From contig OX578146.1 in assembly GCA_951213105.1 (NCBI GenBank), positions 51,367,275 to 51,431,274 on the forward strand: a stretch of 64,000 bases of DNA, given 5' to 3'. Numbering within the stretch: the first letter of the stretch is position 1; each line of letters opens with the position of its first letter. This DNA is from Amaurobius ferox. Taxonomy: Eukaryota; Arthropoda; Arachnida; Araneae; Amaurobiidae. The notes under the pieces are model-generated. The model was not told the DNA's origin, made no database searches, and saw only the letters and a program-made list of their open reading frames with translations. Made by a program: the position numbers and the translations under genes. Below, in pieces: positions 1 through 14,900 of the stretch.

Positions 1-148
1 GCATTTCCTGTTACTGCAAAATCGTTGACGCACTGGATTAACTACTATTGCTTACATTATAAACCATTCCGTGGATTTAAATCATTTGTGGAATTTTGTG
101 TTTCGTGCAATTATTATTGACTTTGGAAATTTTAGTTTTTTTTAATCT

Positions 149-193
149 ATGAGCTTGGTGCAAGATGACCCTCATCTTGCCTTACGGCTCTGA
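149..193 (+). promoter_or_regulatory. short uORF overlapping the SERTA gene start codon
   Basis: An ATG at 149 lies 16 nt before the chosen start, in a different frame. It opens a 14-codon reading frame ending at TGA 191-193, inside the main coding sequence. Its context is weak (T at -3, A at +4), while the main ATG has A at -3. If both lie in the mature mRNA, leaky scanning would be needed to reach the main start, so the uORF could dampen translation. A splice acceptor at 152-153 or 163-164 would remove it from the mRNA. Confidence 0.4.
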
Positions 194-3100
194 ACAAATT
201 GGAAATAACCAATTATTTTCTGGAGGTGCTCGCAATTCCAACATGCCTTGTGTGTTCGACGGAGAGGCCCTAGACTTTGAGTCCGCCCTTATGACGGCAG
301 ACTGGAATTCGGACATAAACGAGTATAGAGCTCCAGCTGATGATTTTAGTACGAAAGCGCCATCTGGTGAGTAAAGATCTCACTTTCTTTCCGTTAAGTC
401 AATTAGATAATGTATTTCTAATTATCTTTGCATTGTTAAAAGAATTGAATTTAAGAAATCACAAATTTAGCTTATCTTGAGTTGTTGATTAAACGACGTT
501 GTGTAGCATTTTTTTTTAGCTTGTTTAGTTTAACGTATTTGAGAATATTTTTTTTAAATTTAATGCTTTTTTGACGTTTTAAAGAGTTTTTTTTTTTTTT
601 AGTTTCATTTCGCATAAAAATTGGGTTTTTACTGATACAGTGTTTTATTCTTAACACTTTGCAGTTTTTTTACTATTAAAAGTTATTCTATAAATCTTGG
701 GTCAAAAATTTATGTTTCGAATGGAATGTGCTTATCTTATTCTATCTCTGGATGATCAATCTTGCAACCAGATGTCGACAGAAAACTGATAAGTACCTAC
801 CTCATGTGATATGCCATCGATGTTTTTCCCTTTGGCGCGAATTGGCGACAATCCCGATTCCAGCTGGTTTAATAGGTTTGCTGCATTTTTCGTTGGGAAG
901 GACGTTTTCTTCCCTTTTTCCCCCAGCAATTAAGAAAATGCTTTCTTTTCTTAGATCTGTCACGTAGTTTTGAAATTGGTTTATAAACAAAAACAAGCCT
1001 TTCAATGAGCTGCTTTTTTTTTTTTTTTTTATATATTTTCAGTAGTATTTATCGATTTCTTTCCCTATGTTTATTTATTGGACTACATTGTTATTTTATC
1101 TAATTTTATATAACATAATTTATATATCTGTATAATTTCACAAGCCCGCTGACCTGGGAAACGTGATTTTTTTACAATTAAAATAATTTATTTTATTTAT
1201 ACTATCTTTTATGTCAATTTTTAATGTCTTGTCCTTGATTTAAGTTAAAGAAAAATGCAAGTTAGGTTAGTTCCTTCCGAGGACGTTCATTTGTAGAAGT
1301 TAACGGGCAAAAATGATCTTTTCCAAATTTTAGTTATCACTTGGTTCTTACATCCACGTGTAAACAAAATAGAATTATTGTGTATCTGTTGTTGCGGCAA
1401 ACCTAACTTGAATACAGAGCGGTATGGGAAAAAGCTTTAAACCTCAGCAAGGTTATGTAGTAGTCAATGCATGCATAATAAGTCATAGGGACACAAAATT
1501 GAGTGCTTAGTGTGCAGCATATTCAAGTTAGTCTTGCCGCGAGTATACATAGTTACTATGTATAATTATATTTTGTCGTCTACGCTTTCAAATGTAATCA
1601 TCTAAAATTGCTTTTTAACATCTTTATGAATGAAATATACAAAATTCTTATCTGGAATTATTCCAGATTTTCTTAATTCTTTAATATCTCAATTGAAAAG
1701 TCATGTATTTGTACAAAAATTTAAGTTTACAATATCATTATTTAATTTTCAGTTTCATGTCATTGAATTCAGTCTTTTAGGACTTTTTTTTTTCGGGGGG
1801 GGGGGGGGCACGTTTTCGATTTGCCTTATATAAATATATCTAAATGCTGTCACATAAATAGAAACTAAGTTAATACAAAATGCCTCCTGGGGGGGGGGGT
1901 AATAATCGTCCCCCCCCGGACGTATGCCTGAAAGAATTTCAAAGCGCTAACTTAATTTGCAAAGGTTTCTGTAAAAAAACTATATGCAAAATGGAAATGT
2001 GAGCTTTACACCATAGATTGCTTAACTGGAAATCAATGTTTCATCCGACCTTTAAAAATTTTCATCTCAACTTGATCACGTATGTATAAAGTTTTGTGCT
2101 CATTCTGAAACGACACATTTTTTTTTTCTTAAACTAATGTTGTAAATCAAACTTATCTGCCTACATGCTTTTTTGAAATTAAGAAAAATGCATTACTTAG
2201 ATTTTATTGTATTAATGTTACATAGTGTGATGCAACTTAAATAGTTAAAATAGAATGATTTTGATGTTTAGAATCTTGACCAAAGCATCATAAGTTAACC
2301 GATTACACTGCCGATATCTGAGAAAAAGATCCCGTCAGGTGGCGTTACCTGTCAAACATTGCGGTGAAGTAGGAAGTGCCAAAGGGCAGCACAACCGAAG
2401 CGGAAATAGTTCGCATTCAAGACCTACTTCTCTGGCGCGTGCTGTATTGCTGTGTCCGGGACATTTGGAGATGATTTTCACAATACACACTTTCTCATTT
2501 TTATTCTTCAGGGTGGGCAGCTAGAAGTTTATTTTGATAATGGCGCACGTATGGGAGACAGACGACAAAGGTTGGGGGTACAAGCTTGTTATTTATTTAG
2601 AAGTTTTTGCCGTACTTGATCAAAATTAAAATCGCAGTACAAAGTTTATATCTATAATAAATATTTCTCTTAGAATTTTTTATTATAATATTGCACAGGA
2701 TCCCCGTAAAGCGAATAAATTTTCTGTAACCGAATTTGTGGCTAGAGTTTGTATTTTGGGGGAAATACTTGTATGGGAAAAGTACGGCTGATTGTGAAAT
2801 TTGCTTTATGTCGATGTTTTTTTTTTCATTCGTTGGGAAAGAAAAAAATACCAGAATTAAAAATATAGAATTTTTATATTTTATAGTGAGCAAAATTCCC
2901 ATTTTAGAATTATTAGTTAATGGGATATTACATCCGTTTTGACATTTCACAATATATGTATAGGAAAAGTACTGCTGATGGTGAAATTTTCTTTGTATTG
3001 GAAGTTATTGTTCATTGATTGTGAAAAAGATTTTGAAATATAGAATTTTTATATTTTTGCTTGAGAAAATTAACATTTTATAATTATTAGTTAACAGAAG

Positions 3101-5864
3101 ATTATATCCTTCTTGACCTCTCACAATATGGTTATTTTATTGGGGTACACGTGGAGTTCAATGTTTTTTTTTAAATTTTGGGTGTACACTCAAATGATCT
3201 GAGAGTTCTTTTTCGACCTCAGTTATCACTTAAACATATAGGTAGGTGAAATAGAATATGTTAATACAGCTGCCATCTGTTTTTAATCTTTTCTTCCTTT
3301 CAACTCCCCAATATTTCTTGTCTATTTTATTACAGCATATGTCATTTCAAAGTCTGATTTCACACTTCCAGTGTTCGAATACTCAGCTTCTTTGGATTGT
3401 TTCTCGGTCATTCACTGTTGCTGTAGACACCTGCCGTGTTGAATCAATAGGATTGGTTGATGCATAATAGAAACATCTGCCAAAATGTGAACACAACTAT
3501 GAATTTCCGCTAGATTAATGTGCTTTTAAGAGTTTTTTTTTTTATAATTAAAATTGGTTGTTGCTTTCTGGAAAACCCCATCATCGATATTGAACTCTTG
3601 AGCACTGATGTCAAATTTCATTTTAAAAAATATTCTAGTATGAAAGATTTTCTTTTTTAAAGATTAGGACCGGTTTTGCGCATATTAGTGCCATCAACTG
3701 CAAATAATACCCAGTAGAAATGCTGTTAAAAAAATTAATCGAAACAATATTGCAGGCTGTTATATCCATAGTATATCTACGATTTGATCGATAAGCAGAG
3801 CCGCCAGGAGGGGTAAAAGGACGCTTTGCATCGCTCGGACCGCTTAAGCAGTTTATAATAATAATAATAAAAAAAAAAAAACTTGTAAAGTGTGTGTGGG
3901 GGGGGGGGGTTCGTCGGAGCCCCCCCCCCACACACAAATATGTCTGCGGCAGTGATTATAGATCTGTGCTATCAATTACAAAGTTATTAAATTAAATGTG
4001 CAGTATACTTTAGTTTAGTAATAGTATACATGATGCGTCATGGTTTTGTACATATGGCTTTGAAATATTTCTTTTACGCACCAGACGATTTCTACCATTT
4101 TGTGATCCAAGTGCAGTAGAATTTTTCATGCTCTCGGTTTACTTTTATTTTTTATTCAGTGCCTGTAAATATTTCCCGATATACAGAATTTTATTGATTC
4201 TTGCCGATCACGCCCTGCCATTTTACCGTCATCCGTGAAGTTTAGCATTTTAATTTGTTATGAGTTTCTGAAAACATGCAAGATTTTTAATCCCTAATCT
4301 TCCTTACAAGAATTAGTGTCCATTTGGAAAAGTTATATTAATATGTAAGGAAACATTTTTGCTAGTAACGTAACTTATAAATAGACGATGAGCAGAAAGG
4401 AAGCCACGTCCTAGAACTAATATTCATACATCAGATTTAATGATGTAGCCAAGGTCTCGGAAGGGGGGGGGGGGGGGTACAGTGCAGAATTGGGTTTTCT
4501 AATTTGGCTCCTATGGATATGAGAATTAATGTTGTTTTTCTACTAATTGTCAACATCTATTTCACTACGAGATGGACATGCAAAATCTCCAAAATACAGG
4601 AAATACAAACAATACTTTTGAAATGTTAAAACATTGAGCAATAGAGGTACTAACAGTGTCATTCTGGACCCATAATTTGGTTTCTCAATAATTTTTTCAG
4701 AGCAAATTTTGTAAAATTTTAACAATAATCTTTAAATCAGATTGGATGGATGATGATGAAGGAATGAATTTAACGTTTACAATAGATATGCAATACATTT
4801 ATTAGGAAATCCAATTTCTGTATGCTTGCATACGAGATTTGATTTTATTGAAAAAAAATCGTATATTTCCGGTGGATGTCTTTCAAAAATTATGTCCTGG
4901 AAATTTACTATGCCGTTAAACCACATTTCGAACACATTTCAAAACTAATATAATTTTTTTTTTTATATTCTATGTCTCTTTGTTGATAACCCTCATTATA
5001 GTGTTGCAATAATAGCTGTATATTGAAATCCAAATCAAATTCTATAAATTGTTCTCTCGAAAGCATTTTGTGCCGCAAGATGGCGCCATCTGACATAACC
5101 ATTCCGAATGATCATCTGAAACAAGAGTTCATTCTTTTAACTTTTAACATTTCTATGCGCAAATTCAACAATGCAATTTTGACAACTGAAACTTTGCTTT
5201 CACCTAAGAGTAAATGAAAAGGGAAAATGCCCAGTTTCATTCTGTGAACGATGGCGATAAGTGTAACGGCAGAGGGAAAAGAGAGGTTACTTGACAAGTT
5301 TTGCGATTCTGGGTTGAGCCAAGGCCACTGATCCGGGAATTACTTGTGTTGCCATTTGACTTCCTGGATTTACAATTGGGTTTATCAAATGATGGTTCTA
5401 TTGTCTTGAATCATTTGCTTTCTTTTAATGCTTGTATGGCATAGGGAGATAACTTTATGAAACATTGATTAATTGATATTTAAATATTACGTGTTCATTA
5501 TTCCAAAAATATTTTACTTTAAGCCCTCTATGAGCCTTTCATTAAATTTTTAATGATTGAAGCGAATCTTTCACAAAATTTTAAATATGAAAATACATTC
5601 TAAAACAACTTACAAAATTTTGAACATAGGAACCTTTTAAAAATTCTAAGTTTAAAAAGAATCCTTCACAAAAATTCCAAACGAGGAAAAACGATTCCTT
5701 TTAAAAATTCTAAAATTCAACCATTCATGGAAATCCAAACGTGAAGAAAGACCCTGTTAAAGGGTGCAAATAAAGAGAAAAAAAAAATCTTTCAAAATTC
5801 CAAATTTGAAAGACAAACTTTCACAAAAATCCAAACTTTAAAAGAAATACCCTCTAAAAATTTC

Positions 5865-5900
<36 letters not shown>

Positions 5901-8900
5901 CTTTTCCAAAATAAAATGTGAAAGGAAAAACCCTAATTACAAATGTGAACAAGATCCCTTTACACATGTTCAGTCACAAAATTTCAAATTGAATGCAAAA
6001 AATCCTCAAATAAAAAGAAATCCCATTTCATAAAGAAATAAGATGTTCATAAAAGAATGGGACTCTCAACTTTTGTACCATTAACATCAAAAATAACCAT
6101 AAAATATGGAAATGAAAACTAATACAAAACTTTAGTATTATAACTTATATTCAGTTAAAATTGTTTTCACTACAAATGGACTTGTCCCCATGAACGCCCA
6201 TAGAACTTTATCCAAGTGTGTGTGTGTGTGTGGGGGGGGGCATTTACAGTAGGGCAAACTCAAGGATAAGACGTACAAAATAGACTACATTGATGCCCAC
6301 CTTTATGATCTTGAACGTCCAGGTGTGTGTGTGTGTGGGGGGGGGGGATGCTCCCCACGGGCGCTCACGCTCCCCCCCCCCCCCCCCCCCTGTTCTTTAC
6401 GTTCACTAACTCCCGTTTTCGATGCGTACATATAAAAAATTTCAAAATCAATACATGCATTTTTCACCACAATTTTTTTTTTATCTCCTATCAGGATTGA
6501 ATATGATATCAATTAAACAAATTGCATGTTCTTAAATTTAAAAACACCACCTAGTGTGGTTTTGGTTAATCGAAATTCAAAATATCGCTTAAATTTAAGT
6601 AGGGGATTTCTAATTTTAATCTTGAAAAAAAAAAAAATCTTGTTCGTTCACAATAAGTTTTAAAATGATGTTAGTCTGTCTGATCGTTTCAAATGACAAC
6701 GTGTAAAAAACGTTGAAATGGATGTGCTGTATCCAACCAGAACAAACATGATTTATATTTTCACACTAATAACTAACTTTATGGTCGGTGTAACCGACTT
6801 GAATCGGAGCGTGTAGAAAAATCATTTTCGACGCTTTACATCTCGGAATCCAATAAATAAAAAAAATATTAGCAAAAAAAGCCCGGATTTAAATCGACTC
6901 CCGCATATGAAGTATGCGAGCTGTGAAAAATTTCAAATTAAAACTTTAATTTAGCAAATACTTATGAAATTAGAAATATAAAAAATTAATTTCAATATTC
7001 GCGAATATACTAATCCTAACATTTTAGATTTTGAATATTAAATTGAACAATGCAGGAAAACAATGAAATTAAAGTAACACATTTAAATCGCGTATTTTCT
7101 AATTGTGACAGCATTTAGATATATTTATGTAGGGCAAATTGAAAACTTGCCCCCCCCCCCTCCCCCTCTACGGCCTAAAAGTCCGGAAAGACTGCTTGAA
7201 CACATGTACTCCTTTTTTTACCCATCTGATTCAGAGGATATTATTTTATCATTTTATTTCATTTTGGGAAAGTTCTGAAGCCCGAAACTTCCCCAAACCA
7301 CAACTACTTATAAATAGACTGTTTTCCTTCCTTGTAATATCGTCTGCTCTGAGAGAGTGAAAGTTTCAAAACCTTGACGTGAATCTCGTGTCATCCTGTG
7401 GCTTCTGCTGCCATGGCTGCTGTCACACAGTTGCATTTTCTCCCACTGAAAGAAGCACGCATGACATGACCTTCATTTTACTACTTTTCGACCCGCTTTG
7501 CTTCGGCACTTCACGTATCATTTTCGGTAACTGGTATTCTTCCTGTCGATCTGCGCAAGAGTGGTTATTTAGTAGTGAAAGTTGATTCCTCTTAATAAAA
7601 TACCGGTTAATCAGGAGGTTTGTCTTAGTTTTCTTCAGTTCCCGACCTACAGTTGGTAGTGCTCAGGACCTAGGGTCATATTGTGCCCCTCTCACATAGT
7701 GGCGTAACTAGACTTTTGGTGATCTGCAGGTTAGCAAATAATTTCAGGACACCCTTCGGGAGCGATCACTCCGTCGAGCTCAATGACTGTAAGTCACTAC
7801 TTTCGCAAGGATGGTTTTGACAGTCTGGGTTTTATATTTAAGTCGCAAGCGTACCTACCAAGCCCTGGATTTCATAAGTAGTCCCAGTAATATGGAAAAA
7901 TTAAAAGGATACTTGTAAATTTGTTACTCTTTTTATATAGCGATTTCTCTTTCTGATCGGGCGTATTAGCCTATGTATTTCGTGAATTTATTTTAAGTGG
8001 TTGGTTGAACATATGAAAGTATATATATATATATATTTCTTTTATACAAATAGTTGTTTTCACAAATTATTTTTTTACTTTTGTGAATGGACCTATTTCT
8101 ATATAATAGGATTTTTGTGTTTACTCTTTTTCGCATTTACAATTTTTGTGATCTTTTTTCTTATTTGGGATTCTGTGAAGATACTCTCTTCACATTTGAA
8201 ATTTGTGGAGATTACTCTTTCTTGCAAATTTGATATGCAATTTTGTTAAGGACGCTTCTTTCATTATTGTAATTTTATTAAGGGACTTTTTCATTGTTGG
8301 AATTTTGTGAAGGAACTGTTGGAAAGCTTTGTGAAAGAGAACATTTGTATTTTTGTAAAGAGTTTTCATATTTGGAATTTTATGAAGGGTCTTATTATAC
8401 ATTTTATTTAATTACGTACTAAATTTAACATACCAACTACCTAAACTTGACGCTCCTCTGTTTACCCTTGCTGGATGATATTTTTCCTGTATAAATGGCT
8501 ATTCAATTAACCTTATATTAATATTTTACTTATTTTATATATTTACGAAAAGTTGGCTTGATATGTGCAAAACGAAAATTTTTAGCATTATGAATTGTGT
8601 TATTATAGGTCCGTTTTTAACATTATAAATTCTTTAAAAGATCAGTTTTTACAGACTTTTGTGCAAGATCCATTTTTGAAATGAGTTAATTTTACTCGGA
8701 TTTCTTATAAGAAAAACCCATGACGACTTATTTACATTATTCATGCTTTTTTACTCGTAGGGTATGTAAAAAATAGAAATTCATTGAAATTTCTAAAACT
8801 TTGCTTTTGAAAAATAAGTCTGAAAAATTTATTTCCTGCATTTAAAATATTTTCAATTTTATCTCTGTATTAAGGGTGAGCGTCAGTAAGTTTTCTGCCC

Positions 8901-11900
8901 TATCCGCGCTTTGTTAACTTTCGCGGCACACATATTTCGCCGAAATTCTGCTCAAACAGTTGCGGAATATTTTCTTATAAGAAAAAATGCTATGCTTAGA
9001 TTATATTAAAACTAAATTTAATACCCAATAAAACATAGAATATATGTTTGATTTTAATTTAAAATATTTTTGGTGCTGCCATCTGTTGTCGTAATTTAAT
9101 TCATACCGACTATTTTTATTTTTTAATGAACATTTTTAAATGTTTATTCCTTCTAATACGCTATTAAATACAACAACTGATCATATATAATGCCATAATC
9201 ACGGAAACGTAATTGAACTTGGATTTGAAGACGAAAGAAAACTTGAAGACAAAACTGCAGTCCTCAGTGATGTACATTCAGATCCCTTATCAAATTTATA
9301 GAAAGATAAATTACCTTTCCGTGATTGTGGCATTATTATATATGATCTGTTGTTGTATTTAACACTGTATTAGAAGGAATTGCTATTTAAAAATGTTCAT
9401 TAAAAAATAAAAATAATCGGTATGAATTAAATTACGACAGCAGATGGCAGCACCAAAAATATTTTGGATTAAAATAAAAAATATATTCTATGTTTTTTAT
9501 GGCATTAAATTTAATTTTAATATAATCTAAGCATTGCATTTTATCTTTCAGAAAATATTTCGCAACTGTTTGAGCAGAATTTCGGCGAAATATGTGTGCC
9601 GCGAAAGTTAACAAAGCGCGGATAGGGCAGAAAATTTACTGACGCTCACCCTTAAGATAATCGAATCCATTCATATTTTACACGATTCAATAAAAAGAAG
9701 TTCCTGGTAAAACTACTCTATAGTCTTCTGATAATCCCATTACTCCGAAAATGATCCTCTCGGCTCTCGTCATGTCAACCGGAACTTCATCGCTTTTACT
9801 CAAATTGACGTCACTTCCGCACATTGTCGTCAGAGGCATTGCAAAACCAGCTGAGCGTAGACGTTTTCCTCACTACCATTCTCTTCCAATAAAAGGACGC
9901 AATTTTTATGGGTTTGACAGCCATGAAACGCACTGCGTTTTATGTTCTTGTCTGCTATATCCTTGTTCAGTTGATGTATATCAGACAATTTTATTTTATA
10001 TATATTATCGCATCTCCAGATAAATATTTTATACAATGAGAAACGAATTAGCGATGAATACAGTTTTAAAATGTTTGATGTTACGGCAGACCATTCTGTT
10101 AACAAGTCATTGACTTATAAAAATTGAGACTTTTTCATCGTTTCAAATTATTTTAAAATGTGTAAATTTGTACGTGTGAAATTAAAAATGTATGCATTAT
10201 ACAAATTATTATTTTTTTTTTTCAAATTTGACGTGGTTCTTTATTATAATGCAGGTATCCCTATACGTTTCAAGTTTCTAGGAATCAATAAAACATAGTA
10301 TTAAAGCCATAGAGTTAGATTAAATGCTTGAAAATGCCGTGATGCTTTGAGAATATCTAGGTGTCTTTAGTCTTAGTAAAGCAGTTGCGCGTGTTATTGG
10401 ATAACAACAGGAAGAACTTAGTATATGTATTTTTGAATATTTTAAAATTAAGGTTCCCTAATTATAAGTATAATTAATCTGTATTTTTTCATAATTGGAA
10501 AGGGTACAGAATATGTGGATATAAAAATAAATTGAAATGTTTAAAACCTCCATATAAATAGCATTAATTTAGCAGACGATATTTTCTCTTAACAAGTTTA
10601 GTAAGAAAATGATACTTTGCCAATTAGCAATGGGGAAAAAAAATGTTTTTATTCAGCTAAAATTCTTAATATACATGCACATTATAAGCAAACGACTTTT
10701 AACTGATCCCGAAAAAAAAAAACAATCTGATATGGGCAGCACAAGACCTATATAATGCAGTAAATATATGCCCTATATAATGCAGTAAATTTGTATTTCA
10801 TTCACAGTGAAAAAATGATGTATAAGATCCACGGGCACATGTTTTGGGATGTTAAATTGTATATTAAGCGGTTTTCCGGATGACAACATATAAAAAAAAT
10901 CTGATGTGGGCAACACATGATTTTCCTTATATAATGCAATGAATTTACTACTTTTACAGTTAAAAATTTTTTTATTCTTATAGTAGATATTTATATTCTT
11001 TCCAAGATATTGAATTTTCTTCAATTAGTCGTCATTTTCATTGATTTAGAGTCATTTTTATCAATTTCGCGAGATTTTTGTTAATTTGGCAACAATTAAA
11101 AATGTTGCGACATTCCGCCAAATTCGCTGCCAAAATCTTGCCAAGCGTTTTGGACGGAGAAATAAGTTATTCTTACAGCAGATAAATGACTATTGGTGTT
11201 CAAATACAAAAGTATTATTCAAAGTATCTTTTGTCATGAATGGAACGAGCTAGATCCACGAGAATGATGTCACCCAATTTATCGCATGGTATTACTTATG
11301 AAAAGTGAACATGTTTCTCAATAGGAAATATATATTTTTTATTTTATATAACTTTTTGATAATTTTTTTTGAAACATGTGCAATATCTCTAGAACGGTTC
11401 ATGTTAGCGTTCTAAAATTTGTCAATCGTTTTCTAATGAAAAATTACATAAGAAATGTCTATTTGAGTAACTTTATTAGCGGTTTTGATTTTTTGACGAT
11501 TTTTTCAAAATTTCACTCGAAAATTTAGGGGGGTTCTGAACATTCGATTGCGTATAAAAACAATAGGCTTCCAATGTTTACGGATTGTGATTTTTGTACC
11601 AAATTTCGTTCAAATCGGTCCATTCGTTTGTCAGTTATCGTCTCCACAGACTCACTGACACACACACACAGACATCACTCCAAAAATGTTTGATTCGTGA
11701 TCAGGGATGCTTGAAACGTGCTCTCCCGTCGAAAACTCGAATTCGAATTTTCGACCCCGTCACAATACTTTCCTTATACATTATGTATATAAGGAAAGTA
11801 ATATTTTGATGTACCCAATTAACTTATATTTCGCGCAACTCTAATTTTTTTTTTTTTTCTTTCTTTCTTTAATTCGAATTAGTTTTTTTAGTTATTTTAT

Positions 11901-14900
11901 GCTTTAGCCCGATTTTTAGCGGTATTCATACAAATCGGTCCCTTAGCGTCTGAAAATATTAGAATTTCCATCTTGACACCATCGGGAAGATCAAATAATG
12001 TTCTTTCCAACGATGTTTGAACTGCACTCTTAGAACAATTGCTTTGTATTTACTTATTTATTTTTTAAATATATCGAAATTTGCATTATTTTGGTTATGC
12101 GATTCCTTTTTTGCAGCAGCAAGTCCTTAAGCTTTAATTCCTAAGCACCTTTTCCTAAACACTAAGTTTAGCAGAATTCTATAATTTGGCAAAAAGTTTG
12201 TATCACATACTAACTAAAAAAAAAAAAAAAATAATAATTTTCTTAAGCGTGTGAATCTAAGATTTTTGATGCTCCGGAATAAAGTTTCGTAGATTTTTCG
12301 ACGTGACGGCTGCGCATGACCATCAGGATTTAAGCCACGCCTACAAAAGGGGGGAATCCTTTGGGAGGATCGTTCATTTTATTTATTAATTTGAGCTTTC
12401 AACATTTGAGGAGCAGTGGTGCTCTTTTCGCTTAAACTGAGGATTTCGCATTTTGTTGCGATAATTATTTGGATTGAAAGTAATTTGACTATTTAAAAAC
12501 TGAGTGGTACTCGTAGCGGTCGCTTATTAAAGGACCCTGGTAACTCTGTCTAGGTTTTAATAAATAAGAGGATCCGGATATTCAAAATATTGAAATAATC
12601 ATAAAAAACAGATTGTGATCATATGGAATTTCAAACATTTAGCCTTTTAAAATAAATAGCCCAAACTGCTAGAAAAATTATCTAAAAAATAAAATTTGCG
12701 TTAAAACACATCCAAGTCAAGAATCGTCGTTGTGAGCAAACACCCACTTACCCTTGTTGCGTAGTTGCTCTGTATCTATATCCTGATGGAAACTTTTTAT
12801 TTGTGTGTAACCTGCGTGTATGAAAGATGTATTTATTAAAATGTATGTAACTTAGGTGTATGAAAGACAACATACCAAATTTAGACTTTGTATCTGCTCC
12901 GTTTCATGAGCTAATTTCCCCCCCCCCCCCCCCAGACACATAAAAAGCGTGACTTCCTGTGTATGTAGCCTATATGTATGAAAAATGTATTTATTATATA
13001 TAAAATGTATGTAACTTCATACAACAACATACCAAATTTAGACTTTCTAGCTGCACACATAAAAAGCGTGACTTCCTGTGGCGGCTCAAAAGGTTCAAAA
13101 TTTAGACAGGGATATGTCAAATATGAGTGATATTTCTAGTTACTTTGAAAAACGAGTACATTCGTTTGGCTGGCTCAGGATGGGCTAGCCCGATAAGGTT
13201 CAAAATCCGCATAAAATGTACCACAGAAGACTACGACATACCAAGTTTCCTGCTTAAGATGATTGATGGAATCTGATTAGTTAGGGCTTAGTTTATCCAG
13301 AACAAATTAAATAAAAGGTTGTAAATAATAACAACCCGATGTCCGATTATATAAATAAATAGATAAATGTTGAACTCAGCTCTAGTCCATTAATTTTACG
13401 TTTGTATTCTTAAATCGTGGATTAGTTGAGATCTTTGGTGCACAGTGAAAAAATAGATAATAGAAATAAAAGATTTGTACAGACCAGCGTGCAAAATAAG
13501 GGAATATTATTTAGTAGCAAACTGCTAATCAGAATTTCATTTGTGGAGCAGTTTCGACATTTTAACAAGCAGTTCACAACTATTATTTCTCAATTTCTTA
13601 AAACATGTACCTATAAGTTTATTGAGATGTCAAATTTGAAAACAAAAACATGACTTTTTATTATTTATATTTATTTATGTGCAATAAGATTACCATCAGA
13701 GAAATCATGTTCTTATTCTGACGAAGAAGCATATTTTGTTCACTTTCTGTGTTTTTAACCGGTTTGGGGGAGTGGGAATATGCAAGCTTGGGAAATTTGT
13801 AGTAAGGAGCGATGCGCATTTGTGAAAAGATTTTTTTTTATTCACTCGAAGATCATTTGTTATCATATCATTTGTTGTGATTTTTAAAATTACACCCTGG
13901 TACAGACTTATTTTCGAGGTTTAGGTCGCCCGCGATAAGTTTTCAAATATTGACGTAACAGAACTTTCCCGTCCCTTTGCATGTTTTGCCGACACTCAAA
14001 ACGTATCAAAATCGCCAGTTCACCTTCTCTGGATGGCCTCAATACGGGACTCGTGTGACACCTTGCCCTGATTTAAATTCCCACGTTGAAACTCCGTTGA
14101 CATTGTCCCCGTTTTGCACTGCGCCTCGAGGCTCATCATTGGATTCATCCACTGAAGAAGAGGGAGGAGCATTTGCATGAGAAGGAGGGGGATATTACTA
14201 TCGGCCACCGTTTATGAAAAATTTGTGGGTCAAGGATTGTTGCCAGTTTTTAGTATTAAATGCTAAGGTCGGGTGAAAATGTCTTATAGGAAGAGGATAT
14301 TATGATTTGGAATGTGTATTTTTTCTTGAACTGATTTCGGACTTTTTAATGTCTTATTTTCTATATATATTCAGCCTTAGCGTGCGGGAAAATTTATGTT
14401 AGAGGTGTTCAGTTTCAGTAACATGTTTGGTTACATGTATAGCTGTGTGATATCTTGAATAATTTAGTGCAGTGAAACTGGCAACTTGACAATTAAAAAT
14501 AAAATACAATAATCATAGACGGGGTATAAAAATAAGAAAATGGAAATAATAGAATAAATTATACAGCTCTTGAATTAACCGGCGAATTTCATAATTTTAT
14601 TCTGTAAAGATGTAATTTTCGTGATATAATCTCTTGCATAAATATAGGAAGTTATTTATTTTGTACTAATAAAGTACTATGTATGACAGACCCAAATGAA
14701 TTTTGTAGCCGTAATGTAGTAGAATATAATTTGAAGTAGCTAATTTCTAATTCTCACAATTGGATTGATCAGAAACTCTAAACATTTTGCTGGCTTTATT
14801 CGAAGTTAATTACATAATTTCAAAATTTAATGTTTCATGGGAGTAACTGTTTCATTTATATGTTTCATTGCAGTTTGCAGCGATGTCGAATAGATTTTTC

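Noticed and set aside
13977..14208. GC-rich frames on both strands in the SERTA intron
   Set aside because: Neither has a recognised domain or credible splice sites. A repeat remnant is more likely.
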